Of a DNA stretch of 64,000 nucleotides, positions 54,401 to 64,000 are shown in pieces. The DNA comes from Bolinopsis microptera. Lineage: Eukaryota; Ctenophora; Tentaculata; Lobata; Bolinopsidae. Under the pieces are notes generated by a model. That model was given only the letters and a program-made list of their open reading frames with translations. It had not been told where the DNA came from and ran no database searches. Positions within the stretch are counted from its first letter, which is position 1. Every line of letters begins with the position of its first letter. The translations under genes were made by a program, and so were the position numbers. The stretch lies in the NCBI RefSeq assembly GCF_026151205.1, contig NC_087074.1:6014001-6078000 (forward strand), in the 5' to 3' direction.

Positions 54401-56670
54401 TCCAGCAGGAACTTCCCGACATTGTAGAGACCTGAGACCTCCACTAAAGTTAACCATTTTCTACTGTCTATATTAGAGGAGCACACATTTAGAACTCCTT
54501 CCATACTCCTCCTCCTCCTCCTTCTCAGTCCTCCTCAGTCCTCCTCCTCCTCCTCCTCCTCCTCTTCCCTCTCAGTCATCCTCCTCAGCCATCCTCCTCA
54601 GTCCTCCTCAGTCCTCCTCAGTCCTCCTCCTCAGTCCTCCTCCTCCTGGGTCCTCCTCCTCCTCTTCATCCTCCTCCTCTTTCTCCTCGGTCCTCAGTCC
54701 TCCTCCTCCTGGGTCCTCCTCCTCATCCTTCTCACCAGTCCTCCTCCTCCCCAGTCCTCTCCCAGTCCCCCTCCTTCTCCTCCTCCTATTCAGTCCTCCT
54801 CCTCCTCCTCAGTTCTCCTCAGTCCTCCTTCTCATTTCTCCTAAGTCCTCCTCCTGAGTCCTCCTCCTGAGTCCTCCTCCTCTTCCTTCTGAGTCCTCCT
54901 CCTGAGTCCTCCTCCTCCTCCCTGAGCTCAGTCATCCTCCTCAGTCATCCTCCTCAGCCATCTTCCCCACCCATCCTCCTTAGCCATCTTCCTCAGTACT
55001 CCTCAGTCCTCCTCCTTCTCAGTCATCGTCAGTCCTCCTCCTCAGTCCTCCTCCTCCTGGGTCCTCCTTCTCCTCCTCCTCCTGGGTCCTCCTGGGTCTT
55101 CCTGATCCTCCCCAGTCCTCCTCCTACTCTTCCTCCTCGTCCTCAGTCCTCCTCATCAGTCCTTAACAGTTCTCCTCCTCCCCAGTCCTCCTCCTCCTCC
55201 TGGGGCCTTTTCCTGGGTCCTCCTCCTGGGTCCTCCTCCTCCTGGGTCCTCCTCCTCCTGGGTCCTCCTTCTCCTCCTCAGTCCTTCTCCTCCTCCTCCT
55301 CAGTCCTTTTCCTCCTCTTCCTCCTCCTCCTCCCTCTCAGTCATCCTCCTCAGCCATCCTCCTCAGCCATCCTCCAGCAGGAACTTCCCGACATTGTAGA
55401 GACCTGAGACCTCCACTAAAGTTAACCATTTTCTACTGTCTATATTAGAGGAGCACACATTTAGAACTCCTTCCATACTCCTTCATGACTAAATTGACGA
55501 TTTAGAGAATTTTACCTGTATAAGAAACGCTATAAAAATGGGCGTGGCCCATGGCGACATTATCCGAAACACTAGAGTCAAAAATTTTTTTTTGGTAGTT
55601 CCTGACCCTATAGAGCAACTAATAAGATAGGGTCTCTAATTATTTGAACAACTTTTGGTAAAATGAACCGGTCTAATCCTCCTGAGTCCTCCTCCTTCTC
55701 AGTCCTCCTCAGTCCTCCTCCTCAGTCATCCTTCTCAGCCATCCTCCTCAGTACTCTTCAGTACTCTTCAGTACTCTTCAGTCCTCAAAATGTTTGTCCG
55801 CTAATGTCCACCAATGTCCGCTAATGTCCACCAATGTCCATCCAAGTCCGCCAATGTCCGTCCGGGTCCGCCAATGTCCGTCCGAGTCCGCCAATGTCCG
55901 TCCGAGTCCGCCAATGTCCGTCCGAGTCCGCCAATGTCCGTCCGTGTCCGCCAATGTCCCAAAAAACACGTCCGTTGTCTCATAGAATCCAAAAAGGACA
56001 GGACATAGGCGGACATAGACGGACATGACACCCCCCCATTGTTACGTTACCTCGTGATTGTTATTTTTAATAATCGAATACTCATTGATCATTCTTGATA
56101 TTTTATTTGATAATAGATTAAACTTGTACTCAATTAAAAATATCAGCTGAGTGGAAGACGAAGAGTGAAAGAGGACCCCGGAGTTTCAACAAACAAAACT
56201 TTCCCGGTATTTTCGTTGAGGGACCTCTCCAAGAGAACTTTTGTGATTGCGGTGTCTTCTTGTTGCAGTTTGTCGAGAAGTTCTTCGAGGTGAGTAGCAA
56301 AACTTTTGTCTGATTAATTGAGACAAGGCCATAATGTTTTATTTTTAGTGGCCATTATCTGAAATTAGGTTTGAGCGTAACCCTTTTTGGTCCCAACTGG
56401 TTGCCCCTATATAGTTAATAGTTTTTGCTACTTTTTTTCACTGCATGGTTTCGATAAGAAGAATGCCTTAACGCTGTAGCATAAAAACTAAACTGCTCTG
56501 CTAATAACACTGCACATTTTCAGAGCCCAATAACAGACTACAGATTCCCGGTTGAAAGGAAAGACTGGTTCTCCCAACAAGACATTACGAAAAAAAGAGA
56601 GTCACTCAGAAAACTAATAGTTAGACTCGGACCTAACAGACAGTTTACAGAAGCAACCAACAAGAAATAG
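45139..56670 (+). CDS. SENP6/SENP7-type SUMO protease (Ulp2 family), 13 coding exons
   Basis: Nuclear cysteine protease expected to trim poly-SUMO chains. Exons: 45139-45293, 45482-45648, 47990-48294, 50023-50112, 50296-50376, 50809-50949, 51114-51370, 51475-51631, 51967-52122, 52260-52481, 52668-52785, 56147-56289 and 56524-56670. All phases agree and all junctions are GT-AG, giving about 712 residues. The N-terminal third is low-complexity, with a SUMO-interacting-like [12 protein letters not shown] (about 228-239). A PH-like region (about 240-390) precedes the C48 protease: [20 protein letters not shown] and [12 protein letters not shown], His528 in NEHQHWYLA, Asp597 in CILMFDSL, and Cys651 in [10 protein letters not shown]. 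An acidic insertion between His and Asp ([18 protein letters not shown]) is the loop typical of SENP6/7. The third exon may end instead at 48303 (phase kept). Introns carry repeats described separately. Confidence 0.9.
45615..45718 (+). repeat. 52-bp tandem duplication covering an exon end and its donor site
   Basis: TCTGAGGACTTATTCCCTTT onward to the GTGGGTTTTGTGTTTTT donor region is repeated once with three or four changes. The first copy ends SENP exon 2 at 45648. The second copy has its own donor-like site at about 45700, but in-frame reading across the first donor reaches a TGA before it, so only the first copy can be used in the coding frame. Confidence 0.75.
46130..47085. repeat. Segment in SENP intron 2 bounded by inverted G-tract termini
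   Basis: A run of about 22 G followed by CCAAAAGTCAGTACCCATAC (46132-46174) is matched inverted at about 47049-47083 (GTATGGGTACTGACTTTG followed by about 13 C). The interior is non-coding, with two GGGACCGGGA-type repeats near 46428-46445. Same plan as 36403-37931. Confidence 0.6.
47280..47870. repeat. G-tract cluster and ACAGTTNGTACC motif repeats
   Basis: Two long G runs (about 47283-47298 and 47324-47341) are followed by at least five copies of ACAGTT(A/T)GTAC at about 47367, 47407, 47667, 47689 and 47750, several next to GGGGGTGGGTG. Non-coding, within SENP intron 2. Confidence 0.5.
48372..48830 (-). mobile_element. Retroposon-like sequence with a 32-base A tail (T run on the plus strand)
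   Basis: A T run at 48372-48403 would be the poly-A tail of a minus-strand retroposon whose body occupies about 48404-48830. The body is GC-richer than its surroundings and non-coding. It lacks a clear tRNA head and has no convincing target duplication. Probably a SINE or the 5' untranslated part of a LINE; SENP intron 3. Confidence 0.45.
48938..49404. repeat. 30-bp minisatellite, about 15 copies
   Basis: Unit ACTCCCATTACACTCCCACA plus TTGTAGCGAT, with alternating variants (CACAT, CATAT, CACAA at the 3' part). The long frames in it are a consequence of a period divisible by three. SENP intron 3. Confidence 0.9.
50675..50751 (+). pseudogene. tRNA-Asp(GTC)-derived pseudogene
   Basis: CGCCTGTCACGCGG, the anticodon arm of eukaryotic tRNA-Asp, is followed by a B-box GGTTCGATTCC. 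The D arm (TAGTATGATGATGAG) is degraded. The 5' TCCTCGT and 3' GTCATTTAGC do not pair as an acceptor stem. SENP intron 5. Confidence 0.7.
52824..56038. repeat. Satellite-filled SENP intron bounded by inverted G-tract termini
   Basis: A run of more than 20 G then TGTCACGTCCGTCTATGTCC (about 52825-52871) is matched inverted at the right (GGCGGACATAGACGGACATG then ACACCCCCCC, about 56006-56038). Both ends also share, in direct orientation, TTGTCTCATAGAATCCAAAA and AAGGACAGGACATAGGCGG (about 52873-52915 and 55976-56016). The interior is three satellites: GGACATAGGC/GGACATAGAC decamers (52905-53005), a CTCCTC/AGTCCTCC pyrimidine array (about 53175-55490) and GTCCGCCAATGTCCGTCCGA units (55795-55965). 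Confidence 0.7.
53175..55490. repeat. Pyrimidine-rich (CTCCTCAGTCCTCC) satellite with a 965-bp higher-order duplication
   Basis: More than 2 kb of TCC, CAGTCCTCC and CTGGGTCCTCC units. A unique marker segment (GGAACTTCCCGACATTGTAG onward, about 100 bp) occurs at about 54411-54508 and 55379-55475, and the pyrimidine sequence before each copy is also shared, so about 965 bp was duplicated as a block. Frames through it are satellite artefacts. Confidence 0.85.
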
Positions 56671-59600
56671 GACATGTTAGCCGCCGGCAAAGCAGCTGTA
56701 GGATTTGAATTTTAATGTTATTCGGAAAAATTAATCGGGCGAATTATCAGCGCGGTGGTACGCGAGGCATGATGAGGCTCGAGTTGCCAGATTTGCTGAG
56801 ACAACTTCAAATTGAAAATCAAGAACGGAAATGTGATCATCAATTGGATTGTTTGAAATACTGAGGATGACAGAGATTTTGTGTTCGAGAGTATGAGTTG
56901 AAAGGGTTAAGAGTTTGGGAAGGAATGGCTAAAATCTGAGAGGAATTATTTTTTTGAGGTGGTAGATCCTGTAACTCAGTGTTTATGAGCAGGCTCATAG
57001 TTTATTGAATTCAGTAGGATAAGTGACTTCTTATCAGCATCCTAGAAGTTTTCCTTACGTCGTGAACTTTTGACTGTATTTTATATTTGCCTTCTTAAGT
57101 TAAAGGAAAAATTCGTTGAAGCTTATTTGTTTTGAGCGAGAACCGAAGAAGCCCCATTAAAATTGATTATATTTATACTAACCTATTTAAGTCGCTTATT
57201 TTCAAAATGTTTCAGTATTGTACCCGCTTATGCTGATCGCACTTTGAAAGGCTGAACTTGTTTTATATTTAAGCGTTGAAAATTTTGAGCCCTTGTATTT
57301 TGCTAAACGTAACAATTTGTTGAAATTTTTAATTTGCGTGTGTTTTTTTCCGAGATTTTAACCTAGCATTTCCTCGCTAATTAATAAATGCGTGCGAAAA
57401 TTTTCGCTCATCATTACCGTAAGCCATTAAATGATAGCCATGAGGGTCCTTGACCCTTTTCTTGTCACAGTGTGTACGCTGCGGATTCTCCGACTGTTCT
57501 CCTCTTTCAAATAATTGAACTCAGAAATTGAATTATTCCGCAATAGATAAAATATCAATAGTTCATTCGATATGCATTGCATTAACGCTAGATCCTCCTA
57601 TTACAGTCCAAATCTTGGCATGTTTTTACACGGTTGATCTACAAATTTCGATTACCGATCCCGAAAAACACATGCAAAGAAATATATTTTTCTAAGTTAA
57701 CTCTAACTGAAATTACTAATTTTTTCAGTTTAATTTTTAAGCTACGCTGTTCTATGGTACTGAAACTTCCCAGTTTGCGGCTATTTTATCCCATTTGAAA
57801 TGTTATATATAAATTATATTTGTTTTGCCTTGAATGGATACCTAATACTCGCGTGTTATTTGTAAAATTAGATTAAATTAGATTAAATTTAAACAAAATA
57901 AAACGTATTTGTTAATGTTACCATTTTTCATATTTTCTACTCGGCAATATGGTTATAAAAATATTTGAAATCTTAAATTAAGATACTTAATTGAAAACAT
58001 CGTTATCAAATGTTATTAAGGATGATGGATATGTGATATAATGGCAAGATGATATTGGCAAGATGCCAAGAAGAAGAAGTGTAGATTTCGCGATTTTTGG
58101 CGCAATACTCTTTCTAGAGTTCTAGTCAGGAGGCTACTCTCTTATGCAATATGCAGGTGTCTCCTCACTCCAATACTATCAATGAGTAGTCTGGCTAGAA
58201 GTAGAAAGAGTCCAGAGTCTCCAAGCAGAGCCTCCTCCTCTAAGTAGAGCCTCCTCCTTCAAGCATAGCCTCCTCCTTCAAGCAGAGCCTCCTCCTTCAA
58301 GCAGAGCCTCCTCTTTCAAGTAGAGACTCCTCCTCTAAGTAGAGCCTCCTCTTCCAAGCAGAGCCTCCTCGACAGCACTTCCTCAAAGTGTACAATGAAA
58401 TAGCTTTGTTTCCCCCCTTTGTTTCTCTTATAGTGTTGGAAAGCACAATCCACACTTCTGATCCAGTGGACCTTGATTAAATATTAAAAAACTGAGCACC
58501 TTTGCTTAAAGTTAAACGGAAAAACAAAGATTGACAAATTCCTGAGATACCAACACCGAAACAATAGCCTTGATCCTGTTTTGACATACCTCCTGAGCCG
58601 GTACTCATTTCCTCTCTGAGCTAGCTAGTGTATATCAGTTTTTTGTTGGTGTTTTGTCTGGTGTTTTGTCTGTGTTAGTTTGTCCGTAGTAGGAATTTGT
58701 GAATAGTGTAAATTTGAGACTTGGCTCAGTAATGTCCCAGAGGGTTTGTAACATCATGGATGCTGACTAAGCTTACCTGATCCTCTCCAACTTGTATTAG
58801 TACACTACTTCATCCACACCAGTCATTTCACTACATTAAACTGATTGAGGTTATGCCCTTTTATTTGTACATTCTGAAGCAATATGCTATGATGAGTGGA
58901 ATATGAGTTAGGATCTGTTCGGTCCGTTTTATGGCAAAAACATTTATTGATCCATACACCGCGCCCTCTCGAAGATTAATCCCCGACCATATAACATATA
59001 AACGGTAGTTAGTATTTCTTGGTAATATTTTCGTTGTTGTACATTTTACAAGAGTCTAGGAGCGTACAGCAGACAGCACGGTTAACATTGTGAGCTGCAA
59101 CAAATTGAAAGTCACTTTAATCAATATTACGCAGTTCTTGGCAAAGCATAGTATAGTTTAAGTTACAAATACAAATACAAAGGAAGAGACATTTGACTTC
59201 TCGCAGATAAATTTCTTAAATCACAATGCTGGCAAGCATTACCGCCGCCCTTATATTCACAACACTATTTACCCCCTATACGATTATATCCCCTTTATTG
59301 TTTTCCAGGCATTAAGACTCATCGAAAGTAGTTCAGCAGGTACATTTAAGTTCAAAACATTCTAATTCAATGTTGAAGATGACAGGAATAAGAAATAGTT
59401 GTATGGAGGTTTTTAAGAAATTTGCGCAAAATACGCGCCAGCATGTTATACGAAATTAGGTAAAAAACCCAAAATCGCCATATTCAGGTGCCTTAAAAAC
59501 CATGTTAAAATTGAGTTAGAGATCTGAAACTTTGCAGGGCGTCTAGACCTTGTCCAAATCGACTGTAAAAAAAATTTCATGTTTCAGGAGTATCGGGAAG

Positions 59601-60662
59601 TGGGTTTTCTGGAACCCCTGTTTTACAACAGATTGTCGTGAAGATATATATATATGTATAGACGCTTTTTGCAGTCAATTGTAGCCTACATTTAAGTGTC
59701 CGTAGATTCAAAAGTATAAACGATACAGTCATCTCGAACCACAGGTTTTAAAGATAATTGTTTAAGCTTTAGTTTACATTGTATTGAAAAATAATTTAAC
59801 GTCATCATCATCACTTGATGACGTCATCAAGTTAAGTGTTTTTAAAACTTGACTTTTGACAAAGTAACAACTTTTTAAATCGATTTTACACTATTAAGGA
59901 GTAATTTTATTCAAAATCTGAGGACATTTTCATCTTAGATAATTGTTCAAGCATTCCGAAAATCTACCGGAATAGTTTCCTACCTTGCTCCTTCATAAAG
60001 ATATTTGCTATTGAAGTTAGTGCTTTTTTGAAGAATAATTTTATAAAAACACAAAAGTTGTGAATTAGTATTCTCTGGTGTTGGGCCATCCCTTGGGTTG
60101 TGGAGCTCAATTTTGCTTCTTAAAGGTGTAAATTGTGTTATAGGCTAGTTTTAAAGTTAAAAATCGAAAAGTTGCACACGTGGGGACACGCCCAAATTCA
60201 TTTAAAATAGCTAAAATCGCTAAAAATTTTGATTTTCACGATTTTTATCAACTTTGGAGTCCCGTTGTGATCCAAGCTCTTTTTGAAATCTTCTGAAACT
60301 TTGCATGCTTATCAAACTATATATTAAATACCACTATGCAAAAATTTACGGTGATTCAATATTGTATGCGCACGCGACGTCCGCTCAAAGTTTGCACGTG
60401 CGAAAGGTGAGAAATTTGCTCATTCCTGATTTCGAATATATTCTGCTTTCCACGATATTTAAATGGCATTATATATGAATTTAATGCCAACTTGAATGAG
60501 TAAAAAGTGCCATATTCAGTCGGTTATCGACAGAAATACCTAACTAAACACAAGGAAACGTTTTCAAAGGCAGAATTTCGAAATCGTCGAAATTACCTCC
60601 TTGTTAATGAAGTTTCGACTAGCTGTGTAAATTATCCTGACATTATAATCAAAAAGAGATGA
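56671..60662. other. Gene-free, AT-rich stretch downstream of the SUMO protease
   Basis: No gene found on either strand. Contains an 18-bp tandem repeat (AAGCAGAGCCTCCTCCTT type, about 58215-58375, roughly eight copies) and a short TATATA run near 59645. The SENP 3' untranslated region must start here but its end was not identified. Confidence 0.45.
58215..58375. repeat. 18-bp tandem repeat
   Basis: About eight units of AAGCAGAGCCTCCTCCTT with CT/TC and A/T variants. Confidence 0.8.
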
Positions 60663-60993
60663 TATTTGACCAAAACCCATAATCATGGGTAGAGTGTACC
60701 GCTGCCAGTGTCTCTCTTTTCCAAACAAAAGGAAATGATATTAATTTGAGGAACAGTCCGCTAATGCAAATTGATACCGAGAATGAAATCGGTCGCTCGC
60801 TTTTTCCATTCGATCACGGCTTACGAATTGTAATAAAGCTTATTGATTTGAAAAAGCGAGCGACCGATTTCATTCTCGGTATCAATTTGCATTAGCGGAC
60901 TGTTCCTCAAATTAATATCATTTCCTTTTGTTTGGAAAAGAGAGACACTGGCAGCGGTACACTCTACCCATGATTATGGGTTTTGGTCAAATA
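60663..60993. mobile_element. Near-perfect 330-bp hairpin (foldback or MITE)
   Basis: Arms of about 140 bp (from TATTTGACCAAAACCCATAA at 60663 and inverted to 60993) are almost identical, with a central loop of about 40 bp. TA precedes and follows the TTTGACC termini, which would suit a mariner-type TA target, but no internal gene exists. The identity of the arms points to recent origin or conversion. Confidence 0.8.
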
Positions 60994-61116
60994 ATCCATT
61001 CGGTATTTAACTACTAGCTACCTACTTATTGTTCGATGGCTTGCGGTTGTACCGCGGCCTTTGGTCTACATGATCGTTCTGTTACAAAATAGAAATAGAA
61101 ATAAAAAGTGTGATAG

Positions 61117-61545
61117 TGGCGCAGTTCGTTAGTCGGCTTGCTTGTGAAATGCCTCGCATTCACAGGGTCCCAGGTTCGATTCCCATTTCCCGTCTGTGCC
61201 GCTAGCCATGGGGTGAGCGTCGTTGACGCTCTGCTAAGGGTTCCGTTGGACCTATGCAGCCCCCGGTCTACTCAGCCGAATGCTCGAGAAATCGTGTGTG
61301 AGGGTTAAATGAGGAGCTGTACATGATCAATACAGCGAAGCTTCGGGCGAAGAAAGTGTGATATAATACCTTAACCGTCGCTGGCGTTAGACTTGATCCT
61401 TCGGTTTCCTGTAAGTGCCAGTTACATGCCGTGACTATAAAGCCATGGTTGTCCGAAGTTAAGCATAAGGGTGGTCATTTCAGTTGATGGCCCTGCTGCT
61501 TAGCTGCAGCGCAGCTAAAGCATCACATAAGTAACATAAGTAAGT
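61117..61545 (+). mobile_element. tRNA-derived SINE
   Basis: A-box region TAGTGGCGCAGTTCGTTAGT and B-box GGTTCGATTCC at tRNA spacing start a non-coding body of about 400 bp ending in a CATAAGTAA/AAGTAAGT tail. The anticodon arm and acceptor do not pair as a tRNA, so it is a SINE head and not a functional tRNA. Confidence 0.7.
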
Positions 61546-62007
61546 AAGTCGCACGATTTGGATTTTGGAATAAAATAACGTTGAAATAGAGCTACTTGAA
61601 ATAGGAAGTGGAGTTTGTCACCGATTATAACCAAATATAGGATTTGTTTAGCTTGCGGGCCCCGTAAATATACTAGAGAACCAAGCGGTTGCCGGTACAC
61701 CTATAATACACTTATCATTATCTCTCTAATTATTGTGCTGAGTATAAATAATCTGGCTCTGTAGGTACTACTGCTAGTGCTACTTGTCTGGGTATATGTA
61801 TGCACATGTCATCTTTCTAGCTGTTTGTTTGTGTACTGATCCTTATAGCGCTTAGTTAAACGTTTGTTTACGCTAGTATAGTTGCTAAGTTGCTTGTATT
61901 ATTCCTGAGCAGTATAATTGCACTACACCCTGTTGCATTTTGAGTCGAGTTCATTGGTACATCACGCTCAACTCAGCAGATGATTTGGGATTGATCGATC
62001 TTACGGT

Positions 62008-62284
62008 GAGTAACTCTGCTGTAGTTTTCCCTCTGCTGTATTGTGTGTAGTAACTCTGCTGTAGTTTTCCCTCTGCTGTATTGTGTGTAGTAACTCTTCT
62101 GTATTTTTACCTCTGCTGTATTGTGTGTAGTAACACTGCTGTAGTTTTCCCTCTGCTGTATTGTGTGTAGTAACTCTGCTGTATTTTTACCTCTGCTGTA
62201 TTGTGTGTAGTAACTCTTCTGTAGTTTTACCTCTGCTGTATTGTGTGCAGTAACTCTGCACTGTAGTTTTACCTCTGCTGTTTA
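62008..62284. repeat. 40-bp tandem repeat, about seven copies
   Basis: Unit TAACTCTGCTGTAGTTTTCC plus CTCTGCTGTATTGTGTGTAG, with TATTTTTAC variants. Confidence 0.9.
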
Positions 62285-63117
62285 AGAATTTTTAGGGTCA
62301 CATTTTTTATCATTGTGATAGAAGGTGGAGTTTTGCACATTGCACAGAGTAGCTGTTGTTCTCCAACCTACGCCCGGCCATGAACAATAAGCATTGCTGA
62401 ACTGTCAACTCTCGAGCTACTTCATCTCACTCGTCTCATTTTTCCTTTTTGGTGTGCTCTTGATATCGTGTTTAGAAGCCATTCCCGCCTATAAATCCTT
62501 CATATATATACAATATACATAGCATGTAGTGTCGAGCAAAAGAAGGACCGGCGGGGTAAGAAGTAATTTTTGTATCTGTAGACCTATTCGTTATGAAACA
62601 CTTGTATATATTCTTACTACGCTACCAGACTAGTACTACTACTAGTACTAGTAGTAGTAGTTGTAACTTGTACTGGTGATACTCATAATATTTTAGTCTC
62701 TTGTTTTTTAGAGTGAATTCCCGGACTCCTTCACTGTTGACTGTGCACTGTGCAGATCGCTTATTGATTTTATGAACAGCTGCAGTTTTGTCTGTTTGGG
62801 AGGGGTCGGGTGCAATTAACTTTCACCCTCATTATATTCCGGAATTTAATGTTTATTTATAAATTCATTGACGTCTTAATACGGCTTAAAATTAAGATAT
62901 CAAAATTCCTGATACACACTTACACGCATTGCTAAAAATAAAACATAAAAGTAATATCCGTGTTGATTACAATGTACAAGAACTTACCCTATACAATCCA
63001 AGTGAATGCAATTGATTTAAAAAGAACGTGTACTATTGCCGCATTTACTGTGGACAAATACCACAAAGCTATTGAATTAAGAAGTTTTAGATTTGTTTAC
63101 TTTGTTCGTTATTTCAG
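62285..63117. other. Gene-free stretch upstream of the GTPase
   Basis: No coding sequence. A short TACTAG/CTAGTA cluster lies at about 62634-62660. The 5' untranslated exon and promoter of the GTPase are probably here. Confidence 0.4.
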
Positions 63118-63169
63118 GTTGTTGGCTGATAGCTCTGATAAGAAGTAAGGAGGCAGCTGCTATCTTGCT

Positions 63170-64000
63170 ATGGGAATATACCTCTCAACCTTTGTGGGGC
63201 ATATTTCCAGACTATTCAGTTCGGACAAAGCTGCCAGTATTATTATTGTGGGCCTCGCTAACGCAGGTAAAATACTTTGTCGGATTAGCTTTAGATTATA
63301 GACTCATGTTCGACTTTTGTGATTTTGGCTAGAGAAATCTGAAAAGAAGATCTACAGTTATGACACACTATTAACTAGTGCACATCTAAATTCGCATTGG
63401 TCGATGCCTTTGTAAGGAGAGGTGACATTGCAGTCTGCAGATGTTTAATTCAAGTAACGAGTTAATTAAAAGTGCCGCTACCTGCAGTGTTTAATGCAAT
63501 GGATTTTGCCAATAATATGATAACTTCAGGTAAGTCTAGTTTGGTGAGGATTCTGAAAGATGAGGACGGGGAGGAGGTTCTCACTGCACCCACTATTGGT
63601 CACGTGGTGGGTTACTTTATCAGTTATTAAATTAATTACTTAATTAGTTAATGTTATTACTCATACAGTAAAACTCCGCGGAGTTTGGGGGGGGGGAAGA
63701 AAATCGGTAAATCGGGGTTTTGTTTGCTTACATTATGCCTTATTTGGGGAATGGAGATGACCACGGTGAATCAAGGTATGCGGTAAATCGTGGTTTTACT
63801 GTCCTATTTACTGGCAAACACTCAGTAAACTGTGGAAAGTGATTAGTCAATATATGGTGACAGTGGTCTCCAAGGTAGAAACTATCAACTACAAGAATAT
63901 TGTAAATCTCCACATCTGGGACCTGGGTGGACAGGATAAACTGCGGATATTGTGGCAACGGTACTTTCTTACAGCAGAGGCGGTCATATTCGTTGTGGAC
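63170..64000 (+). CDS. ARF/ARL-family small GTPase, first three coding exons (3' end outside the window)
   Basis: Exons 63170-63266, 63530-63603 and 63875-64000 join in phases 1 and 0. The protein starts MGIYLSTFVGHISRLFSSDK: Gly2 suits N-myristoylation and the following segment an amphipathic helix. IIIVGLANAG-KSSL is the P-loop (GLANAGKS in place of GLDNAGKT, split by an intron), PTIGH the switch I threonine region, WDLGGQDKLR the switch II DxGGQ motif, and AEAVIFVVD the strand before the NKxD motif. The spacing TIGH-VETI is one residue shorter than the usual TxGxNVET, so the junction at 63874/63875 needs checking. Upstream, ATTTCAG at 63111-63117 suggests a spliced 5' leader. Membrane traffic is the usual role; subfamily not determined. 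Confidence 0.8.

Overview
The window is nuclear DNA from an animal. It has intron-bearing homologues of conserved eukaryotic proteins (PRMT5, a SENP6/7-type SUMO protease, the CAF-1 p60 C-terminus, an ARF/ARL small GTPase), GT-AG introns, and a large load of retroelements, SINE-like sequences, MITEs and satellites. The orphan seven-helix receptor, the intronless transglutaminase/discoidin gene pair and the mix of Copia, CR1/L2-like and RTE-like elements would fit an early-diverging marine invertebrate such as a cnidarian. The sequence alone does not fix the phylum.

Left third (1-16 kb): the 5' part of an unrecognised minus-strand gene; an orphan GPCR (1.8-3.0 kb); a tandem pair of minus-strand transglutaminase-like/discoidin genes, the left copy broken by two small frameshifting insertions (3.3-5.95 kb) and the right copy open (7.4-10.0 kb); a BTB-like protein (10.9-12.6 kb); and the last coding exon of a CHAF1B (CAF-1 p60) homologue (13.9-14.5 kb).

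Middle (15-41 kb) is mobile-element territory. It holds a tRNA-derived SINE, a 160-bp hAT-like MITE with a perfect 8-bp target duplication, a CpG-rich mosaic of nested inverted repeats (16.5-19.3 kb), and a LINE joined head to head to a second LINE that is split by a young Copia element (25356-30070, 5-bp duplication). Further right are more LINE fragments and a three-level nest at 34.07-39.69 kb: a small poly-A retroposon with a 17-bp duplication, containing a 5.45-kb element with long inverted termini and a 6-bp duplication, containing a 5'-truncated RTE-like LINE with an 11-bp duplication. A degraded retroelement C-terminus follows at 39.9-40.8 kb.

Right third (41-64 kb): PRMT5 in four coding exons (41551-44365), a SENP6/7-like SUMO protease in 13 coding exons (45139-56670) whose introns are filled with G-tract inverted-repeat elements, a 30-bp minisatellite, a tRNA-Asp-derived sequence and over 2 kb of pyrimidine satellite, a repeat-rich gene-poor stretch (56.7-63.1 kb), and the first exons of an ARF-family GTPase running off the window end. 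PRMT5, CAF-1 p60 and the SUMO protease are all nuclear functions, but nothing suggests they are co-regulated; they are simply neighbours on the plus strand.
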